Positions 53,801 to 64,000 of a DNA stretch of 64,000 nt are shown piece by piece (position 1 is the stretch's first letter; each line of letters begins with the position of its first letter). The notes beneath the pieces were generated by a model. It saw nothing but the letters and a program-made list of their open reading frames with translations, had not been told where the DNA came from and searched no databases. The stretch covers positions 268,678 to 332,677 of the forward strand of contig WELB01000069.1 in NCBI GenBank assembly GCA_009602725.1, given 5' to 3'. The stretch is from Spirogloea muscicola. Taxonomy: Eukaryota; Streptophyta; Zygnematophyceae; Spirogloeales; Spirogloeaceae. The position numbers and the translations under genes were made by a program.

Positions 53801-56800
53801 TGACTTTGAGTTGTCACTGTTGGCAGGCATGCTGAACTTGCTGCTCTCCACCCCCTTGGATAGTACGCAGCTCGACTATGTTGAGACAGCACGGACTAGT
53901 GGCAGAGCCCTGTGTGCTCTCATCAATGACGTCCTCGATTTGTCCAAGATTGAGGTGACCTTGACAGGCCCTCTCTTGAGCATCCAGCATGCCCTAGTCT
54001 AGCTTACTTGTTGTGCCAAAGCTGTACATCATAAGAGAAGTGAGCTACTGTGACACTTTCCAAGGGTCCCAAGTGCAGGCTGGCAAGATGGACCTGGAGG
54101 AGATAAAGTTTGATCTCCGAGCTGAAGTTGATGATGTACTCTCCATGTTTGTGGAGAGGTACGTGTTTCTCATGACATTGAGACTGTTTGCGTTCAAGCT
54201 CGTGCAGCGTCCCAATGGCTGTAGTATGTCACGTGATACAAGTCCTTTTGCTAATCCGCTCTGCCCTTTCCAGGATAAGGGAGAAACCAGAGGTAGAGGT
54301 TGCTGCATATGTTCATGATCAAGTGCCAGCCGCCGTCATTGGTGACCCTCTTCGCTTCAGACAGGTGCAATTGCAATACCTTCCTTGGGCCTAGCAACTC
54401 AGCCCTTGGGCCTAGTAACTCAGCCCTGTGCCCAGGAGTACTCTCTTACTAACCTTTTCCCTCTGTGTGTCATCTAAGCTGCGAGCCGGCAGTGTGGCAT
54501 GTTATCGCGGGAGTTGTGACGGTGGCGTGTCCTGATCATCATGTGATACTGTGCCTCAGGCAGCAATCATTGTTCCTGGCTTGCATTGTGCAGGTTCTGA
54601 TCAATCTCCTGGGCAACTCCTGCAAGTTCACCGACAAGGGCCACATCTTCATTTGCATCAGGACAGCTGATCCACTGGAGGACATCTTTGTGGACGACAA
54701 CAAGGCGGATGGCAACGGGAGCCAGTACCAGGCAATCCAGGTGAAGGTTGAGAGGTGGCGGAGTGCAGCTACGAAGATGCTGGAGATGAGGGCCGATGGC
54801 AGCGGGCCCCTGCCCCAGGCGCAGGCGTCGAGGCTGGAGGCCATCAGCGAGGGGCACAGCTGGCCAGCAGAGGAGGCGCAGACGCTTGTCGCCTTCAACT
54901 CCATGACTCAGCAGCAGGTCTCCACGCTGGCAGAGATGCAGAAGAAGGAGGCTGCTAGCCATGGGGCGCTGCAGTATGCCAACCTCACTCTCAGCGGGGA
55001 GAGGGCTGTGGAGAGCTGCAACAGCTGGAGCTATGTGCAGCAGATCGATGGTGGGCCCGGATATTTGGGCTCACGAAGCCGTACCGTCCGCTTGGTGGTC
55101 TCTGTGGAGGTGAGGCTCGTGGCATTGCAGAGCTTCATTCCTGCACACAGTAGTATGTGCTCCTTCACCATTGCACCTGACCTTCACAGACATATGGCAA
55201 GGACCTGTTGGCCTGCATCACTGAGTCTGCCTGATACTGGCAGGATACTGGCGCTGGCATCCCCCTGGAGGCTCAGGGAGCCATCTTCAGGCCATTCGTG
55301 CAGGCCGACGCCAGCACGACACGGACTTACGGCGGCACAGGGTCAGCAGAGTCATCCAGATGCTTGAGCGCCGTGCCTGTCTTAAGCTAACCAAACGGCA
55401 GGGGCCATGCGAGCAGCGTCAGCATGCGCTGCTTAGAAGCTCCTCACATCGTGCACATTGCTGTCTCCGAGTGCTCATCCGTGTTCTGAGCTGGACCTGT
55501 CCTCTTGCAGCATTGGCCTCTCCATCTCCCAGCGCTTGGTGGGCCTCATGCGAGGCCGCATGGCCTTCCACAGCCTCCCCGGCATTGGGACCACGTTCTA
55601 CTTTGACGTGACCCTGCCCTTCGACGCCTCCCCAAGCTTCCCCGTGCCCTCGCCAGCCCAGCGCCTGCCCCGCCAGATGCACCTGAGCGACTTCGAGGGC
55701 AGGGTGGCTGTGCTCATCGATGACCGAAGCGTGAGACGGGCAGTGACGGAGGGCTACCTCAGGAGGCTTGGTCTCGAGGTCATCGGCCTTGCTCAGCTGC
55801 AGGAGCTGCGTGCAGCCCTGGATCGTGCCCGGATGTACGCCTCCATGTGGAGGCCGCCCCCCGGAGCAGCGGATAGCTCGGCGGTCGATGACTGGGAGGC
55901 ATGTGCGCCGGTGATTTGCATGGAGGCTGAGATGCAAAGGAGGGGCTCGCTGTCACGTGCCGAAGCAGAAGCAGAAGGCGGCGTTGTTCGCCACTGGAGA
56001 GACACCCTCCTGGCAGAAGCCCTGTCCCCGCTGCATCAAGGCATGGATGTCGCATCCAGTCGCTCGAAGGCAGAGGATCTCACCCGTCTTGTCAAGGGCT
56101 GCAAGGCTGTCCTGCTCGTGTCTGAACCGAGGTTGGAGGAGCTTGCCCGGCTGGCAGGCTACGACGCCACGCTGTTGAAGCCGCTTAGAAGGACCGCGCT
56201 GGCCGGGTGCTTGGCTCAGGCGCTTGGGAAAGACCATGGCGCTGACCAGGTCAGCAAGGCAGCACCGAATGGCGAGATCACGAGCCCTCTGAACTCCATG
56301 AGCACGACGAGCGCACCTTGCGTACTGCCGGCTGATGGACAGGGCGTTCCACCTGCGGAGGTTGGTACAACAGGGAGGCCTTTGCAGCCTCCCATGAGAT
56401 CACGGCCCAGCCTCTCTCCACAGAAGAGTTCCTGTTCGGCGCTACTCACAGACGTCCTCAGCGGCAAGCACTTCTTGGTGGTGAGGTCATCTTGTGGCAT
56501 ATCTGTAGTTACGGAGTGCTCATCAAGAAAGATTGGCTTCGTGGATTGCTCCAAACTGCTCATCTTGTGGGCTGACTCTGCATGTGTGTTGGAGGTAAAG
56601 CAGCAGATGACACAGGCTGCTTCTATCACCCCGTTGACGTGCCTTGATGCTGGGTGCCTTTGTGATGGCCAGGTGGATGACAACATGGTCAATCGGAAGG
56701 TCATTCAGAAGATGCTGCAAAGGTACGGCGTGAAGGTGGAGTGCGTTATAGGAGGGCCCCAGGCTGTGGCTGCTGTGGCGGCGAACCGTGGCTTTGATTG

Positions 56801-57229
56801 CGTCCTCATGGATCTCCAGGTCAGGACATTCTTCCACTACACCTAGCCTCAGTTGCTCATGGCATGCCAGCATTACACATGGATGAGGGACATCTTTGTA
56901 GTGAGACAAGCCCTACTTGCTTGGAGCCCTAAGAGTGTGCATGAGATGTGCAGATGCCGGAGATGGATGGCTTCGAGGCCACCAGACAGATCAGACGCCT
57001 GGAAGCAGAAGCACTCGCGCCGGAGGACCTGAGCCCAAGCAGGCTACCTATTTTTGCACTCACCGCTGACATAGTGGTAGGCACAAAGGAGAAGTCAATT
57101 CAAGCGGGCATGGATGGCTACTTGACAAAGCCCATCGAGGAGGAGCAGCTTTGTCAGGTTTTAGAGCCGTTCTTTACCGAACTCCGAGATGGTCGACTAT
57201 CACCATCCTCGACTGATCTCGAGAATTGA
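50833..57229 (+). CDS. CHASE-domain hybrid histidine kinase (cytokinin-receptor type)
   Basis: Membrane sensor kinase passing phosphate from His to a receiver Asp. Sixteen exons join in phase to 1,209 residues: 50833-51075, 51332-51469, 51907-52037, 52284-52423, 52594-52823, 52963-53144, 53265-53367, 53500-53656, 53827-53954, 54079-54158, 54274-54364, 54594-55109, 55244-55341, 55511-56480, 56673-56819, 56954-57229. Two membrane segments (about 52-72 and 366-387) bracket a CHASE domain with [30 protein letters not shown] and [17 protein letters not shown]. Kinase boxes: [20 protein letters not shown] (His431), [34 protein letters not shown] and [20 protein letters not shown] degenerate receiver ([20 protein letters not shown]) precedes a true one with [26 protein letters not shown] (Asp1116) and YLTKP (Lys1177). 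This is the layout of plant AHK receptors. Cytokinin binding is inferred, not shown. Confidence 0.93.
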
Positions 57230-57660
57230 CTACACTGAGGGCTGCCTAATTACAACCTCCTCCCCACCAACAACTCTGTGCCGTCCTCGCTGTGCTCTTC
57301 TGAATATTAGCTCTGTGCAGATCATCAATGGTGAATCCTCCTAAAACCCCACAGCGTCAGGCTGTGGCAAACTGTGGCCGTCAGAGCAACCTCTCGGCCA
57401 TTTGTGTCAAATGATTCTTTATTCATGTTCTATATTCCTCACTTCCCGGTCGTGCAACAGGAAGGCCTGGGGTTCGCTGCCAAAATATGCGTTGTGCTTG
57501 ATCAGATTCAATGCGACTGCTTAATATGGAAAAAGGCGCCAGCGGCTGTCAAAGTGCCGAATTGCAGCAAAGGCACTCGTCCATACTGCGTCGGCACAGT
57601 GTCTCCCTACCTATTGAGTGACGCTCACTCCTACAAGAATGATCAACTGGTTGAAGGCAT
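57230..57660. other. 3' flank of histidine kinase, no gene
   Basis: No recognisable gene or repeat before the HP block that starts near 57662. Confidence 0.4.
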
Positions 57661-57661
57661 C

Positions 57662-58250
57662 TAGCTACCTTGGGGCTGGTGAGAGGCCAGCCCACAAAGG
57701 ATTGAATATGGTCCAATGAAGAGCATCTCTTCCAAAGGGGCAAATAGAAGAAGGTGCTCTCTCAGATGGGGAGCGAGTGCTGCAGAACGGGCTGCTAACT
57801 TGACATTATTGAGCACCCATTCGATGTAGCCACATGCATAGCTGTGTGGTTTTGGCGCCTCTCGGCCTGGTGTTTCGGGGCTGGCCTCTCTCAACCCTCG
57901 CCATTTCACAGACTTTCCTTTACGTTGGAAGCTGTTTATTCAGTGAAGGAGACTCTGCTTTCCGGCAGCCAGTCTTTCTGACTTGCGGCTGCTAACTAGA
58001 GGTTATGAAGTGACCACCTTTGTCGCACTTGCTCGTGAGTGTTGAAGCGCTTTGTGGCCCCTTCGGACCTTTTCCATTCTCTTCGGGCTGGCTTTTCACA
58101 GCCTTTTGTCAATGGGCGAGCCCTTTCTTCTTTTCACAGCCCTCGCCCGCTAAACCCTTTCCATGGAGCTGACTTGCCCACAGAGAAAAGAAGAAGAAGA
58201 AGTGGCACTCCCAATGGGGGCAAGGAAAATTTCGTGTATTTGAAACAAAC
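57662..58250. repeat. HP repeat cluster, both orientations
   Basis: A reversed unit (GCTGGTGAGAGGCCAGCCCAC) near 57673. Forward units follow: GGGGCTGGCCTCTCTCAACCC near 57878, TCTGACTTGCGGCTGCTAAC near 57977 and CGGGCTGGCTTTTCACAGCC near 58083 with CAATGGGCGAGC. No coding sequence. Confidence 0.55.
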
Positions 58251-58251
58251 A

Positions 58252-58505
58252 TAGGCCAATGGCCAAGTACAAAGGCAAGCAAGCACATCTAAATATCTAC
58301 ATAACCTACAGCAGGGTGACCCGCTCAAAATCCACGGGTCAAAACATGAAGGTCGCTAACCGATGCATGAATACTAGATGTCAGGTACGAAGCCCTTCTG
58401 TCACCCACTAGAGCTCGCCCAGCTTTCTGATGCAAGGCATTAGCCTGAGCTCGCTGCAAACAGGCCGAAACTCGGCGTCGCAAGAACGACAAAAATGCAG
58501 CAAAT
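58252..58505. repeat. Direct repeat, copy 1
   Basis: Shares with 59626-59865 the ordered blocks GGCCAAGTACAAAGGCAAGC, GACCCGCTCA, AGCTTTCTG.TGCAA, GCCTGAGCTCGCTGCA and AACGACA. The opening of this window (positions 1-25) resembles part of it. Confidence 0.65.
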
Positions 58506-58873
58506 ATGCGGCAAGGGCTGCGAAAAGCTAGCCCGAAAAGACTTGACAAAGGATTGATTGAGAAAAGAGAAGAGACGGATAAGGGATAATGGATAGGAAG
58601 CAAGCTCTCCAGAAAAGAAAGTGCTCGCCCATAGGAAAAAGGGTGCCAGCAAAGCCAGCCCGGAAAGAATGGACAATGTCCGAAAGCCAAAGAAAGAAAA
58701 AATACACAGCTAGGCAGCTAGACAAGAAGACACGACCAGAAGAAAGGGCTCGCCCATTGAGGACAGGGGCTGGACAAACCAGCCCAAAAAAGAATGAAAA
58801 AAGTACGAGAAAGGGGCCAGGGGAAGCGCTAAGAAAGACAAGCAAACAAAGAAACAAAGCAGCGACGAATCAC
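58506..58873 (-). repeat. HP repeat series, reversed
   Basis: AAAGCTAGCCCGAAAAG near 58523, GCAAAGCCAGCCCGGAAAG near 58653 and GGGCTCGCCCATTGAGGACA with GGGGCTGGACAAACCAGCCC near 58746. CACTCAGTAACCCCTGCTAA follows near 58872. This is the 3' tail of the coding fragment at 58874-59302. Confidence 0.65.
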
Positions 58874-59302
58874 TCAGTAACCCCTGCTAAGCAGCCGCAG
58901 ATCAGAGATGCTAGGCTCCTGGAAGTGGGTCCCCTGGCCAGAGCCAGAGGCAGCAGCGAGGGCTCTGCCGGCAAAAAGGTGCAGCGCACGGACCATAGAC
59001 CTCTGCAGCGAGACGGCCAGGCGCATACGGTACACTTGCGCCAGGGACCCGGCTGCAGGAGAATCGACCAGCTCCCCATGGAAGCGACGGGCGATGGTGT
59101 GGTGGGCGAGCAGGTTGAGGAGTTCTAGCCAGCGAGCACCTATCGCCCCATGGGTGTCGATAGCCAGCGGAAAGAACACATCTGCCGGCGGATGGTCAGC
59201 ATACATCAGCTCTTTTGCCCGAGCGGCGCAGGCGACCGCATACCCAGCCTTGGTGGCACACTGGGCGGGGTGGGAGCGGTCGAATGCGTCGGTAGTCACC
59301 AC
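58874..59302 (-). pseudogene. C-terminal domain of a second retroelement type, open copy
   Basis: About 142 codons without a stop: VTTDAFDRSHPAQCATKAGY, DVFFPLAIDTHGAIGARWLE, SLAQVYRMRLAVSLQRSMVR and LFAGRALAAASGSG. This is the same protein as the damaged copy at 35760. A GAGACGTGGTGACTACC start marks a 5' truncation, and an upstream stretch belongs to a neighbouring HP unit. No reverse transcriptase motif is in the window, so assignment to a non-LTR element rests on the paired coding and tail structure and repeated 5' truncation. Its original function cannot be stated with certainty. Confidence 0.5.
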
Positions 59303-59389
59303 GTCTCCAGCCAGCCCAAAGAGAGACCGAGTGGCGCTGAAGCCGCACTTTCGTCACATCGATGCAAGCGAGCTCTTGCAAATAGGGAA

Positions 59390-59480
59390 GGAAAGCCAGG
59401 CCAGAAGAAGAGCTCGCCCATTGAGGATAGGGGCTGGAAAAGCCAGCCCAATAAAGAATGGACAATGTCCAAAGCCAAAG
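59390..59480 (-). repeat. HP hairpin unit, reversed
   Basis: GAGCTCGCCCATTGAGGATA, GGGGCTGGAAAAGCCAGCCC and GAATGGACAATGTCC in series: a perfect 7-bp stem with an AAAA loop. Confidence 0.65.
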
Positions 59481-59625
59481 AAAGAAGTGCCGGAAAAGGA
59501 CTACACTACAAAACACAGCAAAACACTAGACGATGCAGAGGGAAGCACAAGACAATGCAGAGAGAGCCAGAGAGGGAGCGAGCGAGGAAACATGCGTGTG
59601 TTAAAAAGATGGGGAGGCCATGTGT

Positions 59626-59865
59626 GGCCAAGTACAAAGGCAAGCACATTTGACAAATGTACGTCACCTGCTGCTAAGCTGACCCGCTCAGTAACCACGA
59701 GTCAGCGCATAGAGGTCGCGAGCTGATGCTCGAATACCGGACGGCAATCGACAAGCTCTTGAGCTAGCAGCTAAGGCTCGACCAGCTTTCTGGTGCAACG
59801 CATGAGCCTGAGCTCGCTGCAGACAAGCTGACACTCAACGTCGCAGAAACGACAGATAGGCTGCC
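59626..59865. repeat. Direct repeat, copy 2
   Basis: Second copy of the repeat at 58252-58505, same orientation. Together they bracket the retroelement C-terminal fragment and its HP tail. Confidence 0.65.
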
Positions 59866-60540
59866 GGCATACCCATCTGGGCGAGCGAGGGGGGCGGCCA
59901 AGCCGAGGCGGCCCAGAGAGGAGGCGGAGGTGGCAGGGCCACTGTGGTGGGCTGGCGCCGCGCCGCCCGCCCCGCCCAACGCACCTCCAACTGCCGCCCG
60001 CCGCCCCCCATGCCGCGCAGCCGTGCGGCGGCGGTGACGTGGAGGCCTACGTGGACATAACAGGTGGACTCACATTTGCTCTTGTGTGAATGAGTTATAA
60101 CCGGGTCACCTCCGGCTCCACATCAGTCACCAATCTGGCTCGGTGTCGGAGCACCATCAGATCCGCCGCCGTCCCTTTCCTCAAAAGAAGCCCAAGAGAA
60201 GCCGGAAAGAAGAGGAAACCCCTGAATCCCGCAAGCCCGCTTCAATGTGTGTGACCCACCTTGACTAGCGTTGGCGGGTACCGGCCAGGCAAAGGAAGCG
60301 CGGCCAGACTGACTGGTAGCTGGGAAAGGCCAGCCAAATGGACAAGGTCTGAAGGAGCCGGAGTACGAAGCGGCTAGCGGCGGGTAAAGGTAGGTAGTGG
60401 TAGAAATGCCAGTCTCGGGCTACACTGGCCTTCGAGGCGGTCTCAGGCTACACTGGCCTTTAGACCTGGGGTGCCAAAGAGGCCATATGGCCTGCCCCCA
60501 AAACCCATGTAATTCTTGCCTGACCAATTAATAAATTTTA
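59866..60540. other. Upstream region of the RLCK gene
   Basis: GC-rich, then mixed. An HP-like half unit (GGGAAAGGCCAGCC) lies near 60323. No gene is recognised. The 60530s are AT-rich (AATTAATAAATTTTAAAA), a possible promoter element close to the kinase. Confidence 0.35.
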
Positions 60541-60736
60541 AAAATGAAATTAATAAGGAGTGCGGAGGGTCGGGGCCGAGCAGTCCACTCGGCCCAGTCT
60601 TCTGCTCTTGCNCGCCCTCGCCGGCATCGCCGCCGCGGACGTGGCAGAGGAGCGCGGGCGCGAGTTGGGCGCCGCCGGCCGCGCCCGCTCCTTCACCTCG
60701 CTCTCGTCCTCCTCCTCCGGCGGCGCCGGTGGCGGC

Positions 60737-62525
60737 ATGCCGTCGCCCCTCCCCGGGGACGACAAGGTGAGAGAGCCCGCCGGAAGCACCAGGATGTGGG
60801 CTGTCCTCGGCAGCAGCGCGGTGGCGAAGCTCATCATGGCTGCCCTCACTGCGGGGCGCCACAGGCCGTCCCGCCCAAGGAGCTCGTCAAGTTCCTGTAC
60901 GCCGACCTCAAGGACGCGACGCACGACTTCTCGCCCGACCTCCTGCTCGGCGTTGGCAGCTTCGGCCGCGTGTACCAGGGGCGGGTGCGGCTGGGGGAGC
61001 CGCGCGAGCCCGCCGGCCGGCCCCCGGGCATGGACGTCGCCGTCAAGAAGCTGGACGTCATCAGCTCCCAGGTGGGTGCTCGCTCCCCAGCGGGAGTGCA
61101 CCGGCGTCTTTCGGGGTTGGTTTTCCTCCCAGAACATCGCCAATCCTTGGCGAGGTTGAGCTCAAGGCCGAGGGGCAAGCGAGCTCATGCAGCGGCCACG
61201 CCTAACGCTGTCGCCGGTGGCCACCCGGCTCTCCAATCGCAGGGCCACAAGGAGTGGCTGACGGAGGTGGTGTTCCTGGGGTCGGTGAACCACCCAAACC
61301 TGGTGCGGCTCATCGGCTACTGCATCGAGTTTGAGCAGCGGCTCCTGGTGTACGAGTACATGCCCAACAGGAGCCTGGACCGCTTCCTCTTCGGCGCCGG
61401 TGGCAAGGTGCTCGACTGGACGACGCGGCTCCAGGTGGCAGTGGAGGGCGCGCAGGGCCTTGCGCACTTGCACGAGTACATGACGCCGCAGGTGATCTTC
61501 CGCGACTTCAAGACGTCCAACGTGCTGCTCGATGCCAGCTTCCACGCCAAGCTGTCGGACTTCGGGCTTGCGCGCGAGGGCCCCGAGGGCGACTGCACGC
61601 ACGTCTCCACCATCGTGCGCGGCACTGTCGGCTACGCCGCGCCCGAGTACATCCTCACCGGCCGCCTCACCTCCAAGTCCGACGTCTGGGGCTTTGGCGT
61701 TGTGCTGCTCGAGATCCTCACTGGCCGCCCATGTCTCGACAAGAGCCGGTGGGTTCGACCTCCTCCCGCCCCCCACCTCCCCGAAAGAAGGGCTGCTGCA
61801 GCTTTGTCTCACATGAGCAGCACGCAAGTGGATTGAAGTTTCCGCAGCCTGACAGCTGACTTGCAACAAGGCCTGTTATCTTGCAGTCCAAAGAATGAGC
61901 AGAACCTGGTCAAGTGGGCGAAGCCCTTCCTGCAAGACCCAGACACGTTCTTCGACATTGTCGACCCCCGCCTCGAGGGTCGCTACTCGCTACGTGGCGT
62001 GCAGCGCGCTGCACAGCTCGTCAGGTACTTGGCAAGTAGCATGCGCTTGCACACAGAGGTCGTCAAATTGCTCACTGGTGGCAGAGAAACTTATACCGCA
62101 ATTTCTAGTAAGGCGAATGGTCTGACAACACACACTGACATACCCCAGTCTGGTGATGCTGCTGTCTTGTTCAGGTGGTGCCTAGACAGGGACCCTACGG
62201 AACGGCCGCGAATGACAGAGGCTGCACAGGTACGCTTGTCACCCCAGTCTGAGGCTGCCTGCAAGTTGGCCTTGCTGATCGAGGAGGCCAGATGTACTTG
62301 GCTGCGGGCGAAGTACCAGCATGTCGCCTTGAGCTGCTCCTTCCCCCTATGCATCTGCAGACCAGGGAGCAAGTGCATCATATATTGTCCACGATGTGTG
62401 TCTGCTCGTCGCTACTCATGACCTGCCGCTTCGCCACGCGCCTGCAGGTGCTGACATACCTGCAGCAGCTCCAGGATCTGAGCGGCTACAAGGACGACAA
62501 GCAGGAGAAGTTCATGGACGAGTGA
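60737..62525 (+). CDS. Receptor-like cytoplasmic kinase (RLCK-VII/PBS1-like)
   Basis: Ser/Thr kinase of the plant RLK/Pelle family. Exons 60737-60766, 60865-61071, 61243-61748, 61887-62024, 62175-62229 and 62448-62525 join in phase to 337 residues. Glycine loop [11 protein letters not shown] (39-49), catalytic Lys71 in AVKKL, helix-C Glu87, [13 protein letters not shown] with Asp167, DFGLA (185-189), [10 protein letters not shown] and [20 protein letters not shown]. The end has [19 protein letters not shown]. The closest plant pattern is RLCK-VII ([20 protein letters not shown]). I see no transmembrane or extracellular part after the first exon. The start is uncertain: the ATG at 60737 is the only in-frame ATG after stops at 60551-60556. 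The upstream frame has a hydrophobic [15 protein letters not shown] stretch containing the single N at 60612. An upstream exon or sequence error could add an N-terminus. Land-plant members often have an N-terminal Gly-Cys lipidation site; none is seen. Confidence 0.88.
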
Positions 62526-62965
62526 CGGCTTTCCCGGTAGCCCCGGTGCCGCGCCACCACTGGCCCGGCTGCCCAGCACCTCTGCATGTGCTGCGAGCTG
62601 CACACGAGTCCTGCCTCCGGGCTCCCCGTAGAGGTCCCTGCAATGCGCAGCCATACTCCTCAGTGGCCGCCCATTGCAGCAGCCAGTTAGAGTTATACCT
62701 GCCTGCTTGGCATCAGTGCAGCACAGGGCGAGAGCAGAATTAGTACCTCGGTCCAGATGACCTGCTGCCAATGGCGGCTGCCGTCGCCCACTCCTTTCAC
62801 CTTTCTCCGGCCTCCGCCGCCGCCATGGTCAGCTTGTCATGCGCAGCTCCTTGCCACTCAGCACGGGCTCTTGACTGCTCTTACCAGCCATGGTCCTGGC
62901 CACCCCACCCATGGTGCCTATCACCTCTATTCTTGTGCATTTTCTCACTTGTTTGACAAGATCTC
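62526..62965. other. Convergent intergenic region
   Basis: 440 bp between the stop codons of two converging genes; presumably the 3' untranslated regions of both. No other feature seen. Confidence 0.5.
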
Positions 62966-64000
62966 TTAGGTGCTGTCTGCTACACCTTGCCACGCCAGCT
63001 GCCGTACACTCCCTGCCAAGTTGAGGTCGTCCAGAGCCTGCTGCAGCCAAGCGTCGACAACGGCTGCAGGGGCCGCAAGCCTTCCGGAGTTGCTGCGGGC
63101 CGGCCGGAAAGGAGAGCCCATGCTAGCCAGCAGGTCCATCGCGGCCTCCCGAAGCGGAGGGGCAGCGCCAACCCGGCGATGCTGACAGCCGTGCTTCCCA
63201 CGGCCCGTCACAACCGCTACAGTCCTGACAGCCGAGTGGCTGCTTGCGAGTCGCGGTGCCAGCTCCTGCAGCCAGAGGAGAAGGGCGACGTGGGCCGCCC
63301 CCGGCGACAGGCCGTGCAGGTCCACCGACCACGTGTCGCCGTGCCAGTCGCAGGCTGCCGGCGGCAGGCCGAGGCAGGCAGCCAGACTTGCCGTCGGGTG
63401 GGAGCAGAGAGCCAGCGCGAGTGGGGGCGACCTTCCCTTAGGCACTCCGGCAGCAGCGTCGGCAGTGGCAGCAACTGCGGCATCGTCTGCAGCGAGCTTC
63501 TCGGGCTGCAGGATGGCGTTGAGCATGCGGGTGTCGGCGACGATGCCGTTGCGGCGCGCCTCCGCAACAAGCGCCTCGGCATCGGCCCAGGCGCCGGCGG
63601 CACAGTGGCTGCGCAGCAGCACCGCGTACATGGTGGCGTCCAGGCCGCCGAAGCGCCGCCGGAAGTCCGCGGCCAGGCCTTCGAGCGCCTCAGGCTCGCC
63701 GTGGCCTGCCCAGCTGGCCGCCAGCGCCCGCAGCACCGCGCGGCTCGGCGCCAGGCCCTCGGCCGCCATGGCGGCCAGCGCAGCGGTGGCACCCTCGGGC
63801 GAGCCAGAGCGAGCATGCGCGGTCACCAGGGCCTCGTACGCCCGCGCCGGCACTCGGCCTCCCCTGGCAGCGGCGGCGGCGCCGGCGGCGAGCTCGGAGA
63901 GCTCGGCGAAGGCGGCGGCTGCAGGAGCAGCGAGGCCCCGCTGCGCGTACGCGTCCAGCAGCGCGAGCAGCGCCGCACGCCCCAGCGCTCCTCCGGAGCC
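62966..64000 (-). CDS. PPR-SMR protein, C-terminal part
   Basis: Open from the right edge of the window to a stop at 62966, so the N-terminus lies outside; in-frame GTG codons near 63853 are not the start. The first 150 or so residues are degenerate, Ala-rich pentatricopeptide repeats: ALLALLDAYAQRGLAAPAAA, YEALVTAHARSGSPEGATAA and MYAVLLRSHCAAGAWADAEA. The C-terminus is an SMR domain with the hallmark VDLHGLSPGAAHVALLLWLQ and VVTGRGKHG, then LREAAMDLLASMGSPF. In plants, PPR-SMR proteins act in chloroplasts or mitochondria on RNA processing, translation or retrograde signalling (GUN1, SVR7, SOT1). The DLHG and TGRGKH words suggest a possible endonuclease site, inferred from family work. Which member it is cannot be told from this part. 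Confidence 0.88.
   Translation of the reverse strand, partial: GSGGALGRAALLALLDAYAQRGLAAPAAAAFAELSELAAGAAAAARGGRVPARAYEALVTAHARSGSPEGATAALAAMAAEGLAPSRAVLRALAASWAGHGEPEALEGLAADFRRRFGGLDATMYAVLLRSHCAAGAWADAEALVAEARRNGIVADTRMLNAILQPEKLAADDAAVAATADAAAGVPKGRSPPLALALCSHPTASLAACLGLPPAACDWHGDTWSVDLHGLSPGAAHVALLLWLQELAPRLASSHSAVRTVAVVTGRGKHGCQHRRVGAAPPLREAAMDLLASMGSPFRPARSNSGRLAAPAAVVDAWLQQALDDLNLAGSVRQLAWQGVADST

Noticed and set aside
63123-63853. GTG start at 63853 for the PPR-SMR gene
   Set aside because: The same frame stays open, with PPR-like sequence, to the window edge, so the true start is outside.

Overview
The window looks like nuclear DNA of a streptophyte (charophyte-grade) green alga. 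The argument is inference from gene content: four intron-bearing host genes resemble plant proteins. They are a MON2-like trafficking scaffold, a CHASE-domain hybrid histidine kinase of the cytokinin-receptor type, a receptor-like cytoplasmic kinase of the plant RLCK-VII type, and a PPR-SMR organelle RNA protein. An early-diverging streptophyte such as Mesostigma or Chlorokybus would fit, but the sequence alone does not fix the species.

Positions 1-31200 are a graveyard of Ty3/gypsy chromoviruses. Internal regions carry gag with a CCHC knuckle, aspartic protease, reverse transcriptase, RNase H, integrase and a C-terminal chromodomain. A primer-binding site matching plant initiator tRNA-Met (TGGTATCAGAG) follows several LTRs. 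All copies are broken by stops, frameshifts or deletions. I distinguish six LTR families (A to F here), most present as solo LTRs. Exact 5-bp target duplications resolve several nests: LTR-B inside LTR-E inside LTR-C inside element 1; LTR-D inside a reversed LTR-A; LTR-F inside a reversed LTR-F; and an LTR-A inside a chromodomain.

Positions 31200-37100 are intergenic. They hold a dispersed hairpin-rich repeat (called HP here), a fragment of a second retroelement type, a cluster of perfect palindromes, simple repeats and an 867-base assembly gap.

Positions 37151-49560 carry the MON2 homologue in about 40 exons. Positions 50833-57229 carry the histidine kinase in 16 exons whose phases join without conflict into 1,209 residues. 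Positions 57230-60540 again hold HP repeats and a second copy of the retroelement C-terminal domain. Positions 60737-62525 carry the RLCK (337 residues from the conservative start). The PPR-SMR gene on the minus strand runs off the right edge and converges on the RLCK.

The host genes are not an operon. They are independent eukaryotic units in membrane traffic, hormone-type signalling, kinase signalling and organelle RNA metabolism.
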